DNA of 64,000 nt from Paludibacteraceae bacterium (GCA_017553575.1 JAFZKQ010000016.1:1-64000); one strand, 5' to 3'. Shown: positions 7,197 to 16,092, counted from the first letter of the stretch. Numbers and translations are program-made. Notes: a model not told the origin generated them from the sequence alone.

Positions 7197-8387
7197 TTAT
7201 TTTCCTCCGAGCCTTACTTCAAACTTTATCAACGCCTTTCGCCTTTCCTCTTCTTCCTCAAACTCTTTATAAATCTTATCATCCGACTTGAAGTAGTATC
7301 TCCAACGGAGGCCCTGCTCACGACATTCCATTTCTGACGCCGAGCCAGTCGCCTTTTCCATAAACCGAACCAACTCACACAAATCCCTATAGGTGTTGTC
7401 GTGGGTCAAATCGACAAGAATCAGGGAGGTGTCTGCGTCTAAACGATAGTTCGCATCTACCGGCTTGCCGTTCAGATAGATGGTGTCGTTGCTCCGATAA
7501 AGTCTCACCTTGGCATCACGGACTGTTTCCATAAAGATTCTTTTGCAGCGCCAGAAAGCACCCGCATCTCCTCTATCACTTTCAGGCACTGAATCATTGA
7601 CAGCAAACGGCATTTTCACAATCGAATCTATCAGTTGCCTTTCCTTGAACAACAAAGCATTAGTAATCCTCCTTTTTTCTGCCTTGCCAAAACCCTTGCC
7701 TTTGATATATAGAAGAGGGGCATAATACCGTAACGTGTCGATCAGCTCTACAGGAGAATCAAAAGCCACAATGATCGGATTAAACTCCGTTCCTCCTACA
7801 TCTTCCATGGAATCCCGAGCCTGAATCATCGCTTTCTCCATGGCTCTTATGGAGGGTTGTCTGACCCCGTTAAAGTAATAAGCAGAATCCTTGATAAGGA
7901 TAGTCGGCAATGGGATGGTCATGGAGGCAACCTCGCCGTTTGGCAGATACAAAGTACTATCCACTATGAGCAGGCAGGAATCTTGGTTAATAAACTTCAT
8001 CGACGGATGGGTCAAGAGGTAATTGGGAGCAATAATCATGGAAGTCGGATCTTTCCCTACCCAAAAATCATTGAGGCGTGGCCAAGTTTTGAGATAATCC
8101 ATCTCTTTCCCTAACGAGTCAGATATAAATTCATCCACCTTCTCTTTCGGATATCCTTCGCTTAAAAAGAACTCCCTCATATCACGGATGTGGTTCTCTA
8201 AATATTCCTCTTTAGTCGGAATCTCCCCCGTACTTCTCACATATCCATCCACCCATTGCCAAAGAGCGGAAGAACCTATTTTGTCATTTTGGGTCACCTC
8301 CTTTTTGGATTGACAGCCTGCCAACACCAAAAGAGGAAGGGCAAAGAGCAGCCCTTGACGCAACAGACCTCGTAATAATTTATGCAT
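7197..8387 (-). CDS. Putative lipoprotein, ExbD-like second half, function unknown
   Basis: 396 residues from the ATG at 8387. An upstream ATG at 8441 would add 18 residues before the signal peptide and is less likely. The signal peptide ends in LVLAGC, with Cys25 as the lipidation site. Two related segments, near residues 140-200 and 310-370 (VDSTLYLPNGEV... and SNDTIYLNGKPVDANYRL...), share a strand-Gly-strand pattern and a VDLTHDNTYRDLCELVRFM helix resembling the periplasmic domain of ExbD/TolR. That resemblance is loose. No enzyme motif is visible. It lies 109 bases upstream of murI on the same strand. Confidence 0.55.
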   Translation of the reverse strand: MHKLLRGLLRQGLLFALPLLVLAGCQSKKEVTQNDKIGSSALWQWVDGYVRSTGEIPTKEEYLENHIRDMREFFLSEGYPKEKVDEFISDSLGKEMDYLKTWPRLNDFWVGKDPTSMIIAPNYLLTHPSMKFINQDSCLLIVDSTLYLPNGEVASMTIPLPTILIKDSAYYFNGVRQPSIRAMEKAMIQARDSMEDVGGTEFNPIIVAFDSPVELIDTLRYYAPLLYIKGKGFGKAEKRRITNALLFKERQLIDSIVKMPFAVNDSVPESDRGDAGAFWRCKRIFMETVRDAKVRLYRSNDTIYLNGKPVDANYRLDADTSLILVDLTHDNTYRDLCELVRFMEKATGSASEMECREQGLRWRYYFKSDDKIYKEFEEEEERRKALIKFEVRLGGK

Positions 8388-8531
8388 ATAGTCCATAATC
8401 CTACTAATAAATGTACTATAAAGATAATGATTATTCTTCAATTGAATCAGCTACGGTGAAGACAAACTCAAAATAAGCCTTTCAGACTACAGACCAGATT
8501 TCGCCGACGATAAAACATTGCAAAACTTGAA

Positions 8532-9363
8532 CTAATAAAATTCTAGTTTCGTGCCCGAAGGGAAAGTCTTGTCACTTATTTTGCAGCTCTTTGACACTTT
8601 CACCACCTTAAGATTAGAGCAACCCTCAAATGCCCATGGTCTTATCTCTTTGATGTTTTCAGGCAAAAATAGTCCTACAAGTCCAAGACAATTCTTAAAT
8701 GTGTTTTGTCTGATTACCTGAATGGATTTTGAGAACCTTACAGACCGTAGTTTTGTACAATTTTCAAAAGCACCAATTCCCAATTCCGTAAGACAATCCG
8801 GCAATTCAACCGTCTCTATACTTTCACAACCATTAAACGCACACTCATCGATTGCTTTCACCGAATTCAAGAAAGACAAATCCTGAAGCGACTTGCATTT
8901 TCCGAAAGCCCACTTTCCTACCCAGCTAACAGATTTTACATTCAATTGTTTTAAAGATGTACACCCCCTAAAAGCTACCAATGACACATAGTTGATAGAG
9001 TCGGGAATCGTTACGGAAACAAGGTTCGTGCAATTAGAAAACCAAGCTGTACCGATGAAGTTTATTGAACTAGGTAAATCGACCGTTACGATTGATTTGC
9101 CCCATAAATGCAAAACGATTAATTAATCTCACCTCAAAAGAGTCCCCTTTCTCATCAAACACAAAGCGAGGAATGGAGATGTGGGCCTCATCCCCAGTTA
9201 CTGCACACACCTCTGCCTTACGGAACTCCACCTCGCAAGAAGCCAACACCCCAAAAGTATCTATCTCTTTCGTTATTGCATACGTGGGTGATAGGAATAG
9301 GAACGATAACACCCCAAAGATGAAAATCGTTCCTAATTTGAAGTCCTTGAAAAATCTAGCCAT
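8532..9363 (-). pseudogene. BspA-like leucine-rich repeat secreted protein, frameshifted
   Basis: The frame opening at 9363 encodes a signal peptide (cut after SPTYA) and the first strand of an LRR_5 domain, then ends at 9070. A second frame from 9113 to 8532 continues the repeats (TVDLPSSINFIGTAWFSNC, LVSVTIPDSI and so on; about eight LRR_5 units ending in GTKLEFY). The frames join if one base is dropped from the GGGG run at 9103-9100, which gives NRFAFMGKSIVTVDLP and restores the repeat spacing. The downstream frame has only a TTG at 9113, with no reason to act as a start. Intact relatives are surface or secreted LRR proteins. The defect is either a real inactivation, phase variation in a short G run, or a sequencing error. 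Confidence 0.75.
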
Positions 9364-9395
9364 TGGTCTTTCAAAATTCGCGTCACATCGCGTTC

Positions 9396-9765
9396 TTAAA
9401 ACCCTGCATAATCCTCAGGGCCTATGCCTAAGAATTTCATATCCCTGAAACCGATGGCAATACCATGGTCCGGGTCGCACTCACACTCACCAGCAATAGA
9501 GATGTCGGGCATATCCTTATGCTTTTTGCTAATTGGCACTTCATTATAGTCCATGCCAAAAGACATACCTAAATTAAACTGAGCCCCGGCATCACCTTGT
9601 TCAGCCGCCTTTGTCATCCATTCAAGGTATTTCTCGACATCACGTTTAAATCCGGATCCACCCTGTAGAGAGAATGGCAAGATCCTTTTGTGCCTCCACA
9701 TCCCCCTGCTCGGCCAACTTTTGAAGTTCTTCTATTTTTTCTTGTTTTTCCATATTCCATTCCAT
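9396..9765 (-). pseudogene. Sel1-repeat protein, frameshifted
   Basis: The frame from ATG 9765 (MEWNMEKQEK) gives LQKLAEQGDVEAQKDLAIL and then runs into a stop. The other frame continues with SLQGGSGFKRDVEKYLEWMTKAAEQGDAGAQFNLG to 9396. Joined, they make one standard Sel1 repeat plus a C-terminal tail with two close cysteines (ECECDPDH). The shift lies within or near the CTCTCT stretch at about 9666-9675. The start sits four bases after the stop of the upstream Sel1 gene, so the two would be one operon and the pair looks paralogous. Sel1 repeats are alpha-solenoid protein-interaction modules. Confidence 0.7.
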
Positions 9766-9768
9766 CTT

Positions 9769-10878
9769 TTACAAATCATCATCAATACACTCGATAACAC
9801 GCCTCAAGTTGTCGTTTTCCACATACACCTTCTTCGTGTCGCCGTCGCACCACACCCACGTTCTCTTTTGGGAATTATAGAATATATAGTCGTTGTTGAG
9901 GCAATAGGCAACAGGCACATAGCCAATCGACTTATAATCGACACCATACTTCTTCTCAGGATTAAGTACCTCGTCAAAGGTCAAGATCCGCATAATGCAT
10001 ACATCTTCGCTGTTGTACAGACAATTATCATCATCGTCACTGCAAATGGAAATCATGCGTTTAACCATATCGGGAAGTGTTGAGAGCCCATAAGCCTTCT
10101 CCACTTGGGAGACCTTCTTGTCTTCAATTTTGCAAGAGCCAAGCAAATCCATGAAATCGGCAATAGGATCGCTATATTCATCCTCGTCGTCGTGATATTC
10201 TTTGACTGAATTCGATTTTGCAGTAGTCCCTGCTTCTCCTCTTTGGACACTCTCCTTGTCAGATCCACCACGAAACGAGGCCAACCACTGATTGTAACCA
10301 AAAAATATTTTCCCCATCTGCTCATCAGCTATTCCTTGCTTGTAAGCAGGAATATAATCCTTCGCCTGATCAGATCCATTGGCATCCGCCTTCTCCATCC
10401 ATTCCACAGCCTTAGCAAAATCCTGCTCGACCACACAACCATAGGCATAGAAAACACCCATATAGAAGCAAGCTATATCGTTATCATGTTTGGCAAGGAG
10501 ATTGAAAATTTCAAATGCCTTTTCCAAATCCTGCTCAAGCCCTACGCCTTGCATATATTTCGTGCCTATATTACACAGATAGTAAAGGAACATCTCATTC
10601 CCTTTTTCGATTGCTTTTTCATACCATTCAGCCGCCTTCGCATAGTCTGGAGCGACGCCATAGCCATTCTCGTAACAAAAGCCCAAATAACCCAGCGCCT
10701 CAGGCTCTTCATCCTCTTCTCCCGCACGCTTGAACCATCCAAAAGCCGCCTGTAAATCTTGCCCAACGCCAGTTCCTTCGTAGTAGCAGAAAGCCAGTTC
10801 CACCTTCGCCCTGGCGTCGCCTTTTTCCGCAGCTTCCCTATACCGCCTTACTTTCTCTTCTAAATCCGATTGTTCCAT
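9769..10878 (-). CDS. Sel1-repeat (TPR-like) protein
   Basis: 369 residues with no signal peptide. Residues 5-190 hold about five Sel1 repeats of 36-39 residues with the usual signs (AAEKGDARAKVELAFCYYEG, GVxxDYAKAAEWYEKAIEKGN, GVGLEQDLEKAFEIF, DFAKAVEWMEKA). The C-terminal 170 residues start with an acidic linker (YHDDEDEYSDP) and end in an unrecognised domain with KRMISICSDDDD and WVWCDGDTKKVYVEN. Sel1 proteins act as scaffolds; no partner can be named. A -7 box TAATTTTG lies at 10909-10916, with a TTTG 16 bases beyond it, closer than the usual 19. Confidence 0.85.
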   Translation of the reverse strand: MEQSDLEEKVRRYREAAEKGDARAKVELAFCYYEGTGVGQDLQAAFGWFKRAGEEDEEPEALGYLGFCYENGYGVAPDYAKAAEWYEKAIEKGNEMFLYYLCNIGTKYMQGVGLEQDLEKAFEIFNLLAKHDNDIACFYMGVFYAYGCVVEQDFAKAVEWMEKADANGSDQAKDYIPAYKQGIADEQMGKIFFGYNQWLASFRGGSDKESVQRGEAGTTAKSNSVKEYHDDEDEYSDPIADFMDLLGSCKIEDKKVSQVEKAYGLSTLPDMVKRMISICSDDDDNCLYNSEDVCIMRILTFDEVLNPEKKYGVDYKSIGYVPVAYCLNNDYIFYNSQKRTWVWCDGDTKKVYVENDNLRRVIECIDDDL

Positions 10879-10908
10879 CTAAGTGTATTTAATAGATTTT
10901 TGAATATA

Positions 10909-10916
10909 CAAAATTA
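10909..10916 (-). promoter_or_regulatory. -7 box of the Sel1 operon
   Basis: TAATTTTG on the minus strand fits TAnnTTTG 31 bases before the ATG. The rest of 10917-11100 holds no gene. Confidence 0.5.
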
Positions 10917-11102
10917 GATAAGAAGGCCACTGCAAACTCATTTTCAGAATCTTCCAAGAACAGAGGTCTTTCTTATGGTTATAATAATCTCTACGATACA
11001 AATATATACCATGTCTATTAAATTCGTCCGCCTTGTTTTATGTTATACAACACAAAATAGTGCTTTCCAATTTACCCCAGCGGTTATTTCTTAAAAATCA
11101 TA

Positions 11103-11134
11103 TTAGGCCGATTAAGAATATTTTACTACCTTCA
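11103..11134 (+). promoter_or_regulatory. Promoter of the CAP-domain lipoprotein gene
   Basis: TTAGG (11103-11107), 19 bases and TACCTTCA (11127-11134), one base off TAnnTTTG at the end. The layout equals that at 3320-3351. Confidence 0.45.
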
Positions 11135-11182
11135 TACTATCTATTTTAATCAATTAGAATTCACACCAAAAAGAGATACACC

Positions 11183-11926
11183 ATGAAAAAAGGTCAACAT
11201 TTTTTACAGATTCTACTGTTCGCTTCTTTTATGCTTTCATATAGCGCTTGCACCGTCGAGACCCCCGATGACACTCCGTATGAACGGGAAGAGAGAAACC
11301 AAAATAGGGATAAAGAGAACAATCGAGGAGAGGATAAGAAAGATACCCAAGACCCTCTTGAGAGCTCTTTTTTCTCTGAAGAACAACTATCTAAGGCCAA
11401 CACTGCCGAAAAGTGCGACTATCTAAGCGAAAGCGAAAAGCAGACGATCCTTTATATGAACTTGGCTCGGTTAGACGGAGAAGCCTTCACGAAAGCTTAT
11501 TTGAGCGATCTCCAGAACTCAACTAACCCCAACGAACAGTCGCTAATCGACACACTAAAAACCATAAAGGACAAGCCTATGCTGATTCCGAACCAAAAAC
11601 TCTGCGAAGCTTCTAAATTCCACGCAAACGACATCGGAAGCGCCGGAGAGGTCAGCCATAATTCCACCGACGGAACTAGTTTCGGTAACCGAATACGAAG
11701 ATACTACAACGGAGGCGCCATCGCTGAAAACATTGCATTCGGCAATAGCCAACCCCTCAAAATCGTGCGCCAACTGCTGATAGACAACAGCAGTTCGACT
11801 CATGGACACAGAAAGAATATCCTAAGCGAAAAATATTGCAGAGTAGGCGTCGCCATAGCTCCCCATGCTTCATGGAGCTACTGTTGTGTTCAAGATTTTT
11901 CCGACAACAAGGGAGACAATCAATAA
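11183..11926 (+). CDS. CAP-domain (SCP/PR-1-like) lipoprotein
   Basis: 247 residues. The signal peptide ends SYSAC with Cys23 lipidated. Residues 27-60 are a charged, disordered linker (ERNQNRDKENN...). The CAP domain fills residues 85-240: MNLARLDGEAF helix, CEASKFHANDIGSAGEVSHN with His147 and His159, AENIAFG with Glu182, the STHGHRKNIL segment (His207, His209) and RVGVAIA. These are the usual CAP cavity residues. Bacterial CAP proteins are secreted, and some bind lipids or metals or act on peptidoglycan; the role here is unknown. Its own promoter and a terminator at 11949-11988 make it monocistronic. Confidence 0.88.
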   Translation: MKKGQHFLQILLFASFMLSYSACTVETPDDTPYEREERNQNRDKENNRGEDKKDTQDPLESSFFSEEQLSKANTAEKCDYLSESEKQTILYMNLARLDGEAFTKAYLSDLQNSTNPNEQSLIDTLKTIKDKPMLIPNQKLCEASKFHANDIGSAGEVSHNSTDGTSFGNRIRRYYNGGAIAENIAFGNSQPLKIVRQLLIDNSSSTHGHRKNILSEKYCRVGVAIAPHASWSYCCVQDFSDNKGDNQ

Positions 11927-11948
11927 AAAGTACCTTCCATAGAACAAG

Positions 11949-11988
11949 ATAGGAGCCCACGATCACACCGTAGGCTCCTATTTCTTTT
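11949..11988 (+). terminator. Terminator of the CAP lipoprotein gene
   Basis: ATAGGAGCC (11949-11957) pairs with GGCTCCTAT (11973-11981) over a 15-base loop and is followed by TTCTTTT. The convergent gene at 12007 may share it. Confidence 0.75.
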
Positions 11989-12006
11989 GAGAGTGATTCC
12001 TTATCA

Positions 12007-12564
12007 CTAATCTAAGTATTTGTCTGAAACGATTTTCAACTGGAGCGTCTTGCCGTTCTTCAATTTACCATCAATTGTGATGGTGATAGGCGTTCCGTCA
12101 TTGTTTCCAGAGACACGGAAAGTTCCGCTGCTGAAGATGGACTCGTTTTCAAATTGTTGCCCCTCAATAGAACCGGACAAGCCCTTATCACCGTTATAAT
12201 AGCCATGATAAGAGATTGTGAATGCCCCATCAACGAACCATTCAACCATCATTCCATCCGACCACTGATCCATATTGGCAAGGTCCACATTCTTGTTCCA
12301 AAGTTCAGGCATAATGTGGATGCCCTCAATACGAAACGTAGGCTTGCCATTCTCAAGCACTTCACTGGAATAGGCGTCCACAAGTGTCAATTCTGAATGG
12401 AAGTAATTCACCTCCACAACGTCAATCTTATAAGTACGTCCGTCGTAAGAGACGGTGTTATCGGCCATGCTCTGCACATCATCTGTTTTATCATCGTCCT
12501 TGTCACAAGCGACAAAGGTCATCATAGCTGCCATAAAGGCGAAAAGAATTGCTCTAAGTTTCAT
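12007..12564 (-). CDS. Small lipoprotein, single beta-rich module
   Basis: 185 residues. The signal peptide ends TFVAC and Cys20 begins a typical Bacteroidota surface-lipoprotein stretch (CDKDDDKTDD), which is close to the acidic lipoprotein export signal. The body starts NTVSYDGRTYKI and ends DGKLKNGKTLQLKIVSDKYLD. The same frame (DGTLKSGIAVLIKLNV; GTLTNGKVLKLRVSTYY) occurs twice in the neighbouring gene, so the two are paralogues. No known enzyme motif. Such families in gut Bacteroidales are mostly uncharacterised surface proteins. Confidence 0.7.
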   Translation of the reverse strand: MKLRAILFAFMAAMMTFVACDKDDDKTDDVQSMADNTVSYDGRTYKIDVVEVNYFHSELTLVDAYSSEVLENGKPTFRIEGIHIMPELWNKNVDLANMDQWSDGMMVEWFVDGAFTISYHGYYNGDKGLSGSIEGQQFENESIFSSGTFRVSGNNDGTPITITIDGKLKNGKTLQLKIVSDKYLD

Positions 12565-12621
12565 AAAAATATGTTTTAAAGGTTAAGTGAGTTCGATAAG
12601 ATTTGTATTGGATTTCCCTCT

Positions 12622-13587
12622 TTAATAATAAGTCGAAACACGAAGTTTGAGGACTTTGCCGTTGGTCAGAGTTCCGATGGCGATGAAAGACATTTGGCCA
12701 CGATAAGCTCCTATCTCAGCATAGCCATCAACGAAAGGGTTGGCAACACTCTTTCCATCCAACTGACACTCTAAATGGTCATTATTCCAGAAATAAGAAA
12801 GTTGCAATTCCGGAAGAGAAACATTGAAAGCAAATTGGTAACCGTCTCCAGAGGGTTGATCAGGCAAATCCGCATGTAAATTATCGGAGCTCGGATAGAT
12901 GTCGCCCGATGAACTAATATTCGCCGATTCATTATTGCCGGTCCAATGAATAATCGCATTCGACGGATTCTGCTTAGCAGAAGAAGTCAACTCATATTTC
13001 ACACCATCGTAGATAAGGGTATTCCTTGAGAGAGGGACGATCTTCTCGGTAAAAGGAACATTCAACTTGATGAGCACAGCGATGCCACTTTTAAGCGTAC
13101 CATCAATGACAAGAGTATAGCCACCCTCTATCTGTTTCGTAGTCAACGTACCACTGGCAAAGATTGGCTCATCCGTGCCTTCCTCATGTTTGTAGTCGCT
13201 GTAGACATTACCAAGGTCGTTTCGCTGAGTGAATTGGAGGCCTTCCTCCTGTTCAAGAAATTCCTCATATCGGAACCAGTACTCTTCTGATGCTTGCGGA
13301 GTGGCGAGGTTTATCGTTTTTCCTATCGACTCCCAGGCAATGCCGGCACTAAAATGGATGCGTTTCCCTGCCTCCATTCCTCTGGCACTAAAATTAGCTT
13401 CGCCAAAATCATCAAACATCAAATCGCAAGACAACGAAGATGTTACATCTCCTACCTTAGCACTATTATCCGAATTAGAGATAGTCTCTCCACCCTCCTC
13501 ATTCTCATCGTCCGAACTATCCTTGTCACAGGAAACTATCGCCACCGCAAATAGGGCAGCCATCAAGTTTATAAAAAATTTCTTCAT
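12622..13587 (-). CDS. Lipoprotein with two tandem copies of the neighbour's module
   Basis: 321 residues. The signal peptide ends AIVSC with Cys20 lipidated, followed by the acidic export-type stretch CDKDSSDDENEEGGE. Module 1 (about 45-180) ends GYTLVIDGTLKSGIAVLIKL and module 2 (about 185-321) begins NTLIYDGVKYEL and ends FIAIGTLTNGKVLKLRVSTYY. Both match the single module of the gene 57 bases downstream, pointing to gene and domain duplication. Function unknown. No promoter of the TAnnTTTG form stands out in the 111 bases upstream. Confidence 0.7.
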   Translation of the reverse strand: MKKFFINLMAALFAVAIVSCDKDSSDDENEEGGETISNSDNSAKVGDVTSSLSCDLMFDDFGEANFSARGMEAGKRIHFSAGIAWESIGKTINLATPQASEEYWFRYEEFLEQEEGLQFTQRNDLGNVYSDYKHEEGTDEPIFASGTLTTKQIEGGYTLVIDGTLKSGIAVLIKLNVPFTEKIVPLSRNTLIYDGVKYELTSSAKQNPSNAIIHWTGNNESANISSSGDIYPSSDNLHADLPDQPSGDGYQFAFNVSLPELQLSYFWNNDHLECQLDGKSVANPFVDGYAEIGAYRGQMSFIAIGTLTNGKVLKLRVSTYY

Positions 13588-13683
13588 ACTGTTTGATATT
13601 TAAAAGTTTATAAAATGGTTATCTAAAAACATCCTAGTTTCAAGAATAGCGAACACCCGTATCTCCACGAAGAGGACAAAACA

Positions 13684-13709
13684 GAAGAGAGGGCGCGATC
13701 ACCCTCTTC
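13684..13709 (-). terminator. Terminator overlapping the end of the TerY-like gene
   Basis: On the minus strand GAAGAGGG, loop TGATCGCG and CCCTCTCTTC form a stem whose 5' arm is the last codons and stop of the VWA gene; TGTTTTG follows. Terminators that start inside the coding end are not rare. Confidence 0.5.
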
Positions 13710-14739
13710 CTCGCGTTATATCCATACCGCCATCCTGAATGTCGCCCAACGTTCCCTCCATACCGCACCAAGGACAAGAACACGTACGTCCGTCGGAACA
13801 CATGATATTGCCACACTCACATACGACAAGGCCATACTGATTGCCACAGCAAGGACAAGTCGGCACACCCATCAAATCATTCGTGTTTATGTTTCGATTC
13901 GAAAGGCCATCGGAAAGCGATTCAAACGAGGCCTCCTCAATAGGATAGGCTCCCACCAACCTATATTTCAAGACGCTGAAATTTGGCAGAAAATCGGATG
14001 CTCCCACACGCTTGGCGAACTTAATCAAATAGCGGTTTCGCGTGTTCGAACATCGGCCATGCAGTACGACAAAATTCTCATCCACCACAGAACGCCTCTC
14101 CGTATCGACCTTCTCCAGACTGATTCCGTTTAAAGGAGCCAACTTCAACTCATCAACTCCCATATCGGAAACCGATACGCTGCTTGTCTTGATAGAGGCC
14201 GTCACCCACTTGAAAAAGGCCTTGAAAGAGTACTCGTCGGTACCGTTCAACCGCAAGACATTTTCCGAGAGTTTTCCCAATAGGTTCGTATCGGCATTGT
14301 CGCCAATCGAGATGCAAACCATGTTGCACTTCGTCTTGTAACGTCTTTGCCACTTTTCTATGGCAGAAGTCGGATCGTCCGTAGGCGTTCCATCCGTAAA
14401 CAGAAAAACGATAGGCTTCCAATCGCCCTTCACCTCAAGCGTAGTCTTTTGGACCGAACGCTCCATATCGTCCATCAAATAGTTTAGGGCCGCTCCTAAA
14501 GCCGTACCACCGCCAATCGGGAATTTCGGAGGATAGAATTTGTATAGTTCCGTGAGAGGAGAAAGACTTTTCGCCCGCCCTGCGAAAGCGATAACAGAAA
14601 CAAAGACCGTCTCAAGAGCATAAGGGTCTGTCCTCAACTCCTGTATGATTGTACGCATACCATCTTCAACCTGCTTGATAGGTTCTCCTACCATTGACTC
14701 TGATACATCGATCAGAAAATATATTGGCAATCGTCTCAT
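13699..14739 (-). CDS. TerY-like VWA domain protein with C-terminal zinc-ribbon
   Basis: 346 residues. A von Willebrand A domain occupies 1-200 with a full MIDAS: DVSES (Asp11, Ser13, Ser15), GGGTALG (Thr79) and FTDGTPTD (Asp116). The C-terminus (293-328) has nine cysteines in CxCC...CxC...C...CxC..C spacing, as in the TerY-C zinc-binding domain. TerY proteins usually travel with a PP2C phosphatase and a protein kinase (the TerY-phosphorylation triad linked to tellurite resistance and stress or phage response). Neither gene is present within this window, so this is an orphan. It is cytoplasmic, since no signal peptide is seen. Confidence 0.85.
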   Translation of the reverse strand: MRRLPIYFLIDVSESMVGEPIKQVEDGMRTIIQELRTDPYALETVFVSVIAFAGRAKSLSPLTELYKFYPPKFPIGGGTALGAALNYLMDDMERSVQKTTLEVKGDWKPIVFLFTDGTPTDDPTSAIEKWQRRYKTKCNMVCISIGDNADTNLLGKLSENVLRLNGTDEYSFKAFFKWVTASIKTSSVSVSDMGVDELKLAPLNGISLEKVDTERRSVVDENFVVLHGRCSNTRNRYLIKFAKRVGASDFLPNFSVLKYRLVGAYPIEEASFESLSDGLSNRNINTNDLMGVPTCPCCGNQYGLVVCECGNIMCSDGRTCSCPWCGMEGTLGDIQDGGMDITRGRG

Positions 14740-14928
14740 AAGTATAATTTTTTCTAAATATAAGGATTTTTTGAATGCTACATTTCAGGAAGAATACAAT
14801 TTTTCACCGCAATACAATTCAACCTATGAAAGCCTACGAGGAAATCCTTATTCCCTATAGTAACAAGCCATAAGTTTCCCCTCTAAAAAAGTTGCAAGAC
14901 ACTCAACAGAATAGTAAAAATAACGTAG

Positions 14929-14936
14929 TACTTTTG
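14929..14936 (+). promoter_or_regulatory. -7 box of the decayed FISUMP gene
   Basis: TACTTTTG fits TAnnTTTG, 75 bases before the ATG at 15012. The rest of 14740-15011 shows no gene. Confidence 0.4.
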
Positions 14937-15011
14937 TCAATGACGATCAGATTTTCGACATTTACATTTCGCTAATCGCAACATAGACAAACAATTATAT
15001 TCGTTACTCTT

Positions 15012-15411
15012 ATGAAGAAGATTGCTTTTTCATTGAGCACATTACTTGCCCTGATGACAGAAAGTTGTGTACTCGGACAGATAACGCCCTCCAGCAACGG
15101 ACAAATTAGTGGACACGACTACGTGGATTTGGGTCTGCCAAGTGGACTGAAATGGCAACCTGCAACATAGGAGCTAACACCCCTTGGGAATCAGGCGATC
15201 TTTTCGCTTGGGGAGAAACAACTCCCCCAAAAGGTGTATAACTGGGACACCTGTAATATGGTGTGAGAACAAAAAGGTTCTCTCCGAAGAGGAAAATCTA
15301 GCCTCCTATTTCGCCGATTGCCTAACCTCCTCCCTCAATAACGAACGCATAGAGACAACATACTGCAACTATCGTTACCATGGGCAATGCATTCGAGCCG
15401 TGGCAAAATAA
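15012..15411 (+). pseudogene. Decayed FISUMP-type (Fibrobacter succinogenes major paralogous domain) protein
   Basis: From ATG 15012 a signal peptide (MKKIAFSLSTLLALMTESCV) leads into GHDYVDLGLPSGLKW and then a stop at 15168. The sense continues in another frame as ATCNIGANTPWESGDLFAWGE, shifts again after TTPPK to KVYNWDTCNM, and again to NKKVLSEEENLASYFADC. The ORF then ends at 15411 with YRYHGQCIRAVAK. That is at least three frame changes and loss of most of the C-terminal core, so it is a true relic rather than one sequencing slip. Intact family members are secreted or lipid-anchored surface proteins, abundant in Bacteroidota. Confidence 0.75.
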
Positions 15412-15426
15412 AGGAATTACTGTCTA

Positions 15427-16092
15427 TCACTCTCCTGAAGAGAAATAAGTATACAAAAGTATCTCCTTGGGAGATTCCTCAATAATCGATTTCGCCTTTC
15501 GGAAACCAGCTGTCGTAATCGTCACGCAACCCGAACAGGCACCTCCATTCAAAGGGAGATGCGCCGATGGAACCAGTAAACACTTGTCAAGGTAATAGGA
15601 ATCATGGATCATCAAGCCACGGGCACGGGCATTACTATTTGTCTTGTCCAACCCCGAAATCAATCGGCTCCGCTTCTCTCCTAGCGAATTCCCATACAGG
15701 TTCTTTTTGACAACGAACCGGCCCAAGGAGGAACAATTGCTCCCTTTCTCATTACTGAAAACAGGCACTTTGGCCGTACTTCCCTTGCCAGGACCATGTA
15801 GGCAATAGTCTGAATATTCGATTTTGTCAGTTGCGAAATTCCAGATAAAGAACCTTGGTTGCCCCGATGGTATGGAATAATCCACAAGAAAGCAATGATC
15901 TGTATCGTATTTGTGTTTGATGGCATACTCCTTCAATGCATAGGCTCTCTTCTTCGCTAAACTATACACAGAGGTGCCACTTTGCGGCGGAATGCGTTTG
16001 TAATAATTCACCATCCACAAGACACCCAACACCAAAGCGGAAACCAAAAGAAGGCCTAAAACTAGGCGAGTTAGAATCTTCTTATATGACAT
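15427..16092 (-). CDS. L,D-transpeptidase-like (YkuD_2 family) membrane-anchored protein
   Basis: 221 residues. A single N-terminal membrane helix (7-28) anchors a periplasmic domain. The core shows SNCSSLGRFVV (118-128), GLMIHDS (His163) and GGACSGCVTI (Cys189), the His/Cys signature of murein L,D-transpeptidase catalytic-domain family proteins, which remodel peptidoglycan or attach proteins to it. The two extra cysteines (Cys120, Cys186) may form a disulfide. The neighbour on the left is the FISUMP relic on the opposite strand; upstream lies grpB-like, 28 bases away on the same strand, so they may be co-transcribed. Confidence 0.8.
   Translation of the reverse strand: MSYKKILTRLVLGLLLVSALVLGVLWMVNYYKRIPPQSGTSVYSLAKKRAYALKEYAIKHKYDTDHCFLVDYSIPSGQPRFFIWNFATDKIEYSDYCLHGPGKGSTAKVPVFSNEKGSNCSSLGRFVVKKNLYGNSLGEKRSRLISGLDKTNSNARARGLMIHDSYYLDKCLLVPSAHLPLNGGACSGCVTITTAGFRKAKSIIEESPKEILLYTYFSSGE

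Noticed and set aside
8532-9113. The LRR protein as a complete gene starting at the TTG 9113.
   Set aside because: It would lack a signal peptide and begin mid-repeat, while the overlapping upstream frame supplies both.
9092-9448. A 118-codon plus-strand frame across the broken LRR and Sel1 genes.
   Set aside because: It lies antisense to the LRR signal peptide and start region and has no recognisable features.
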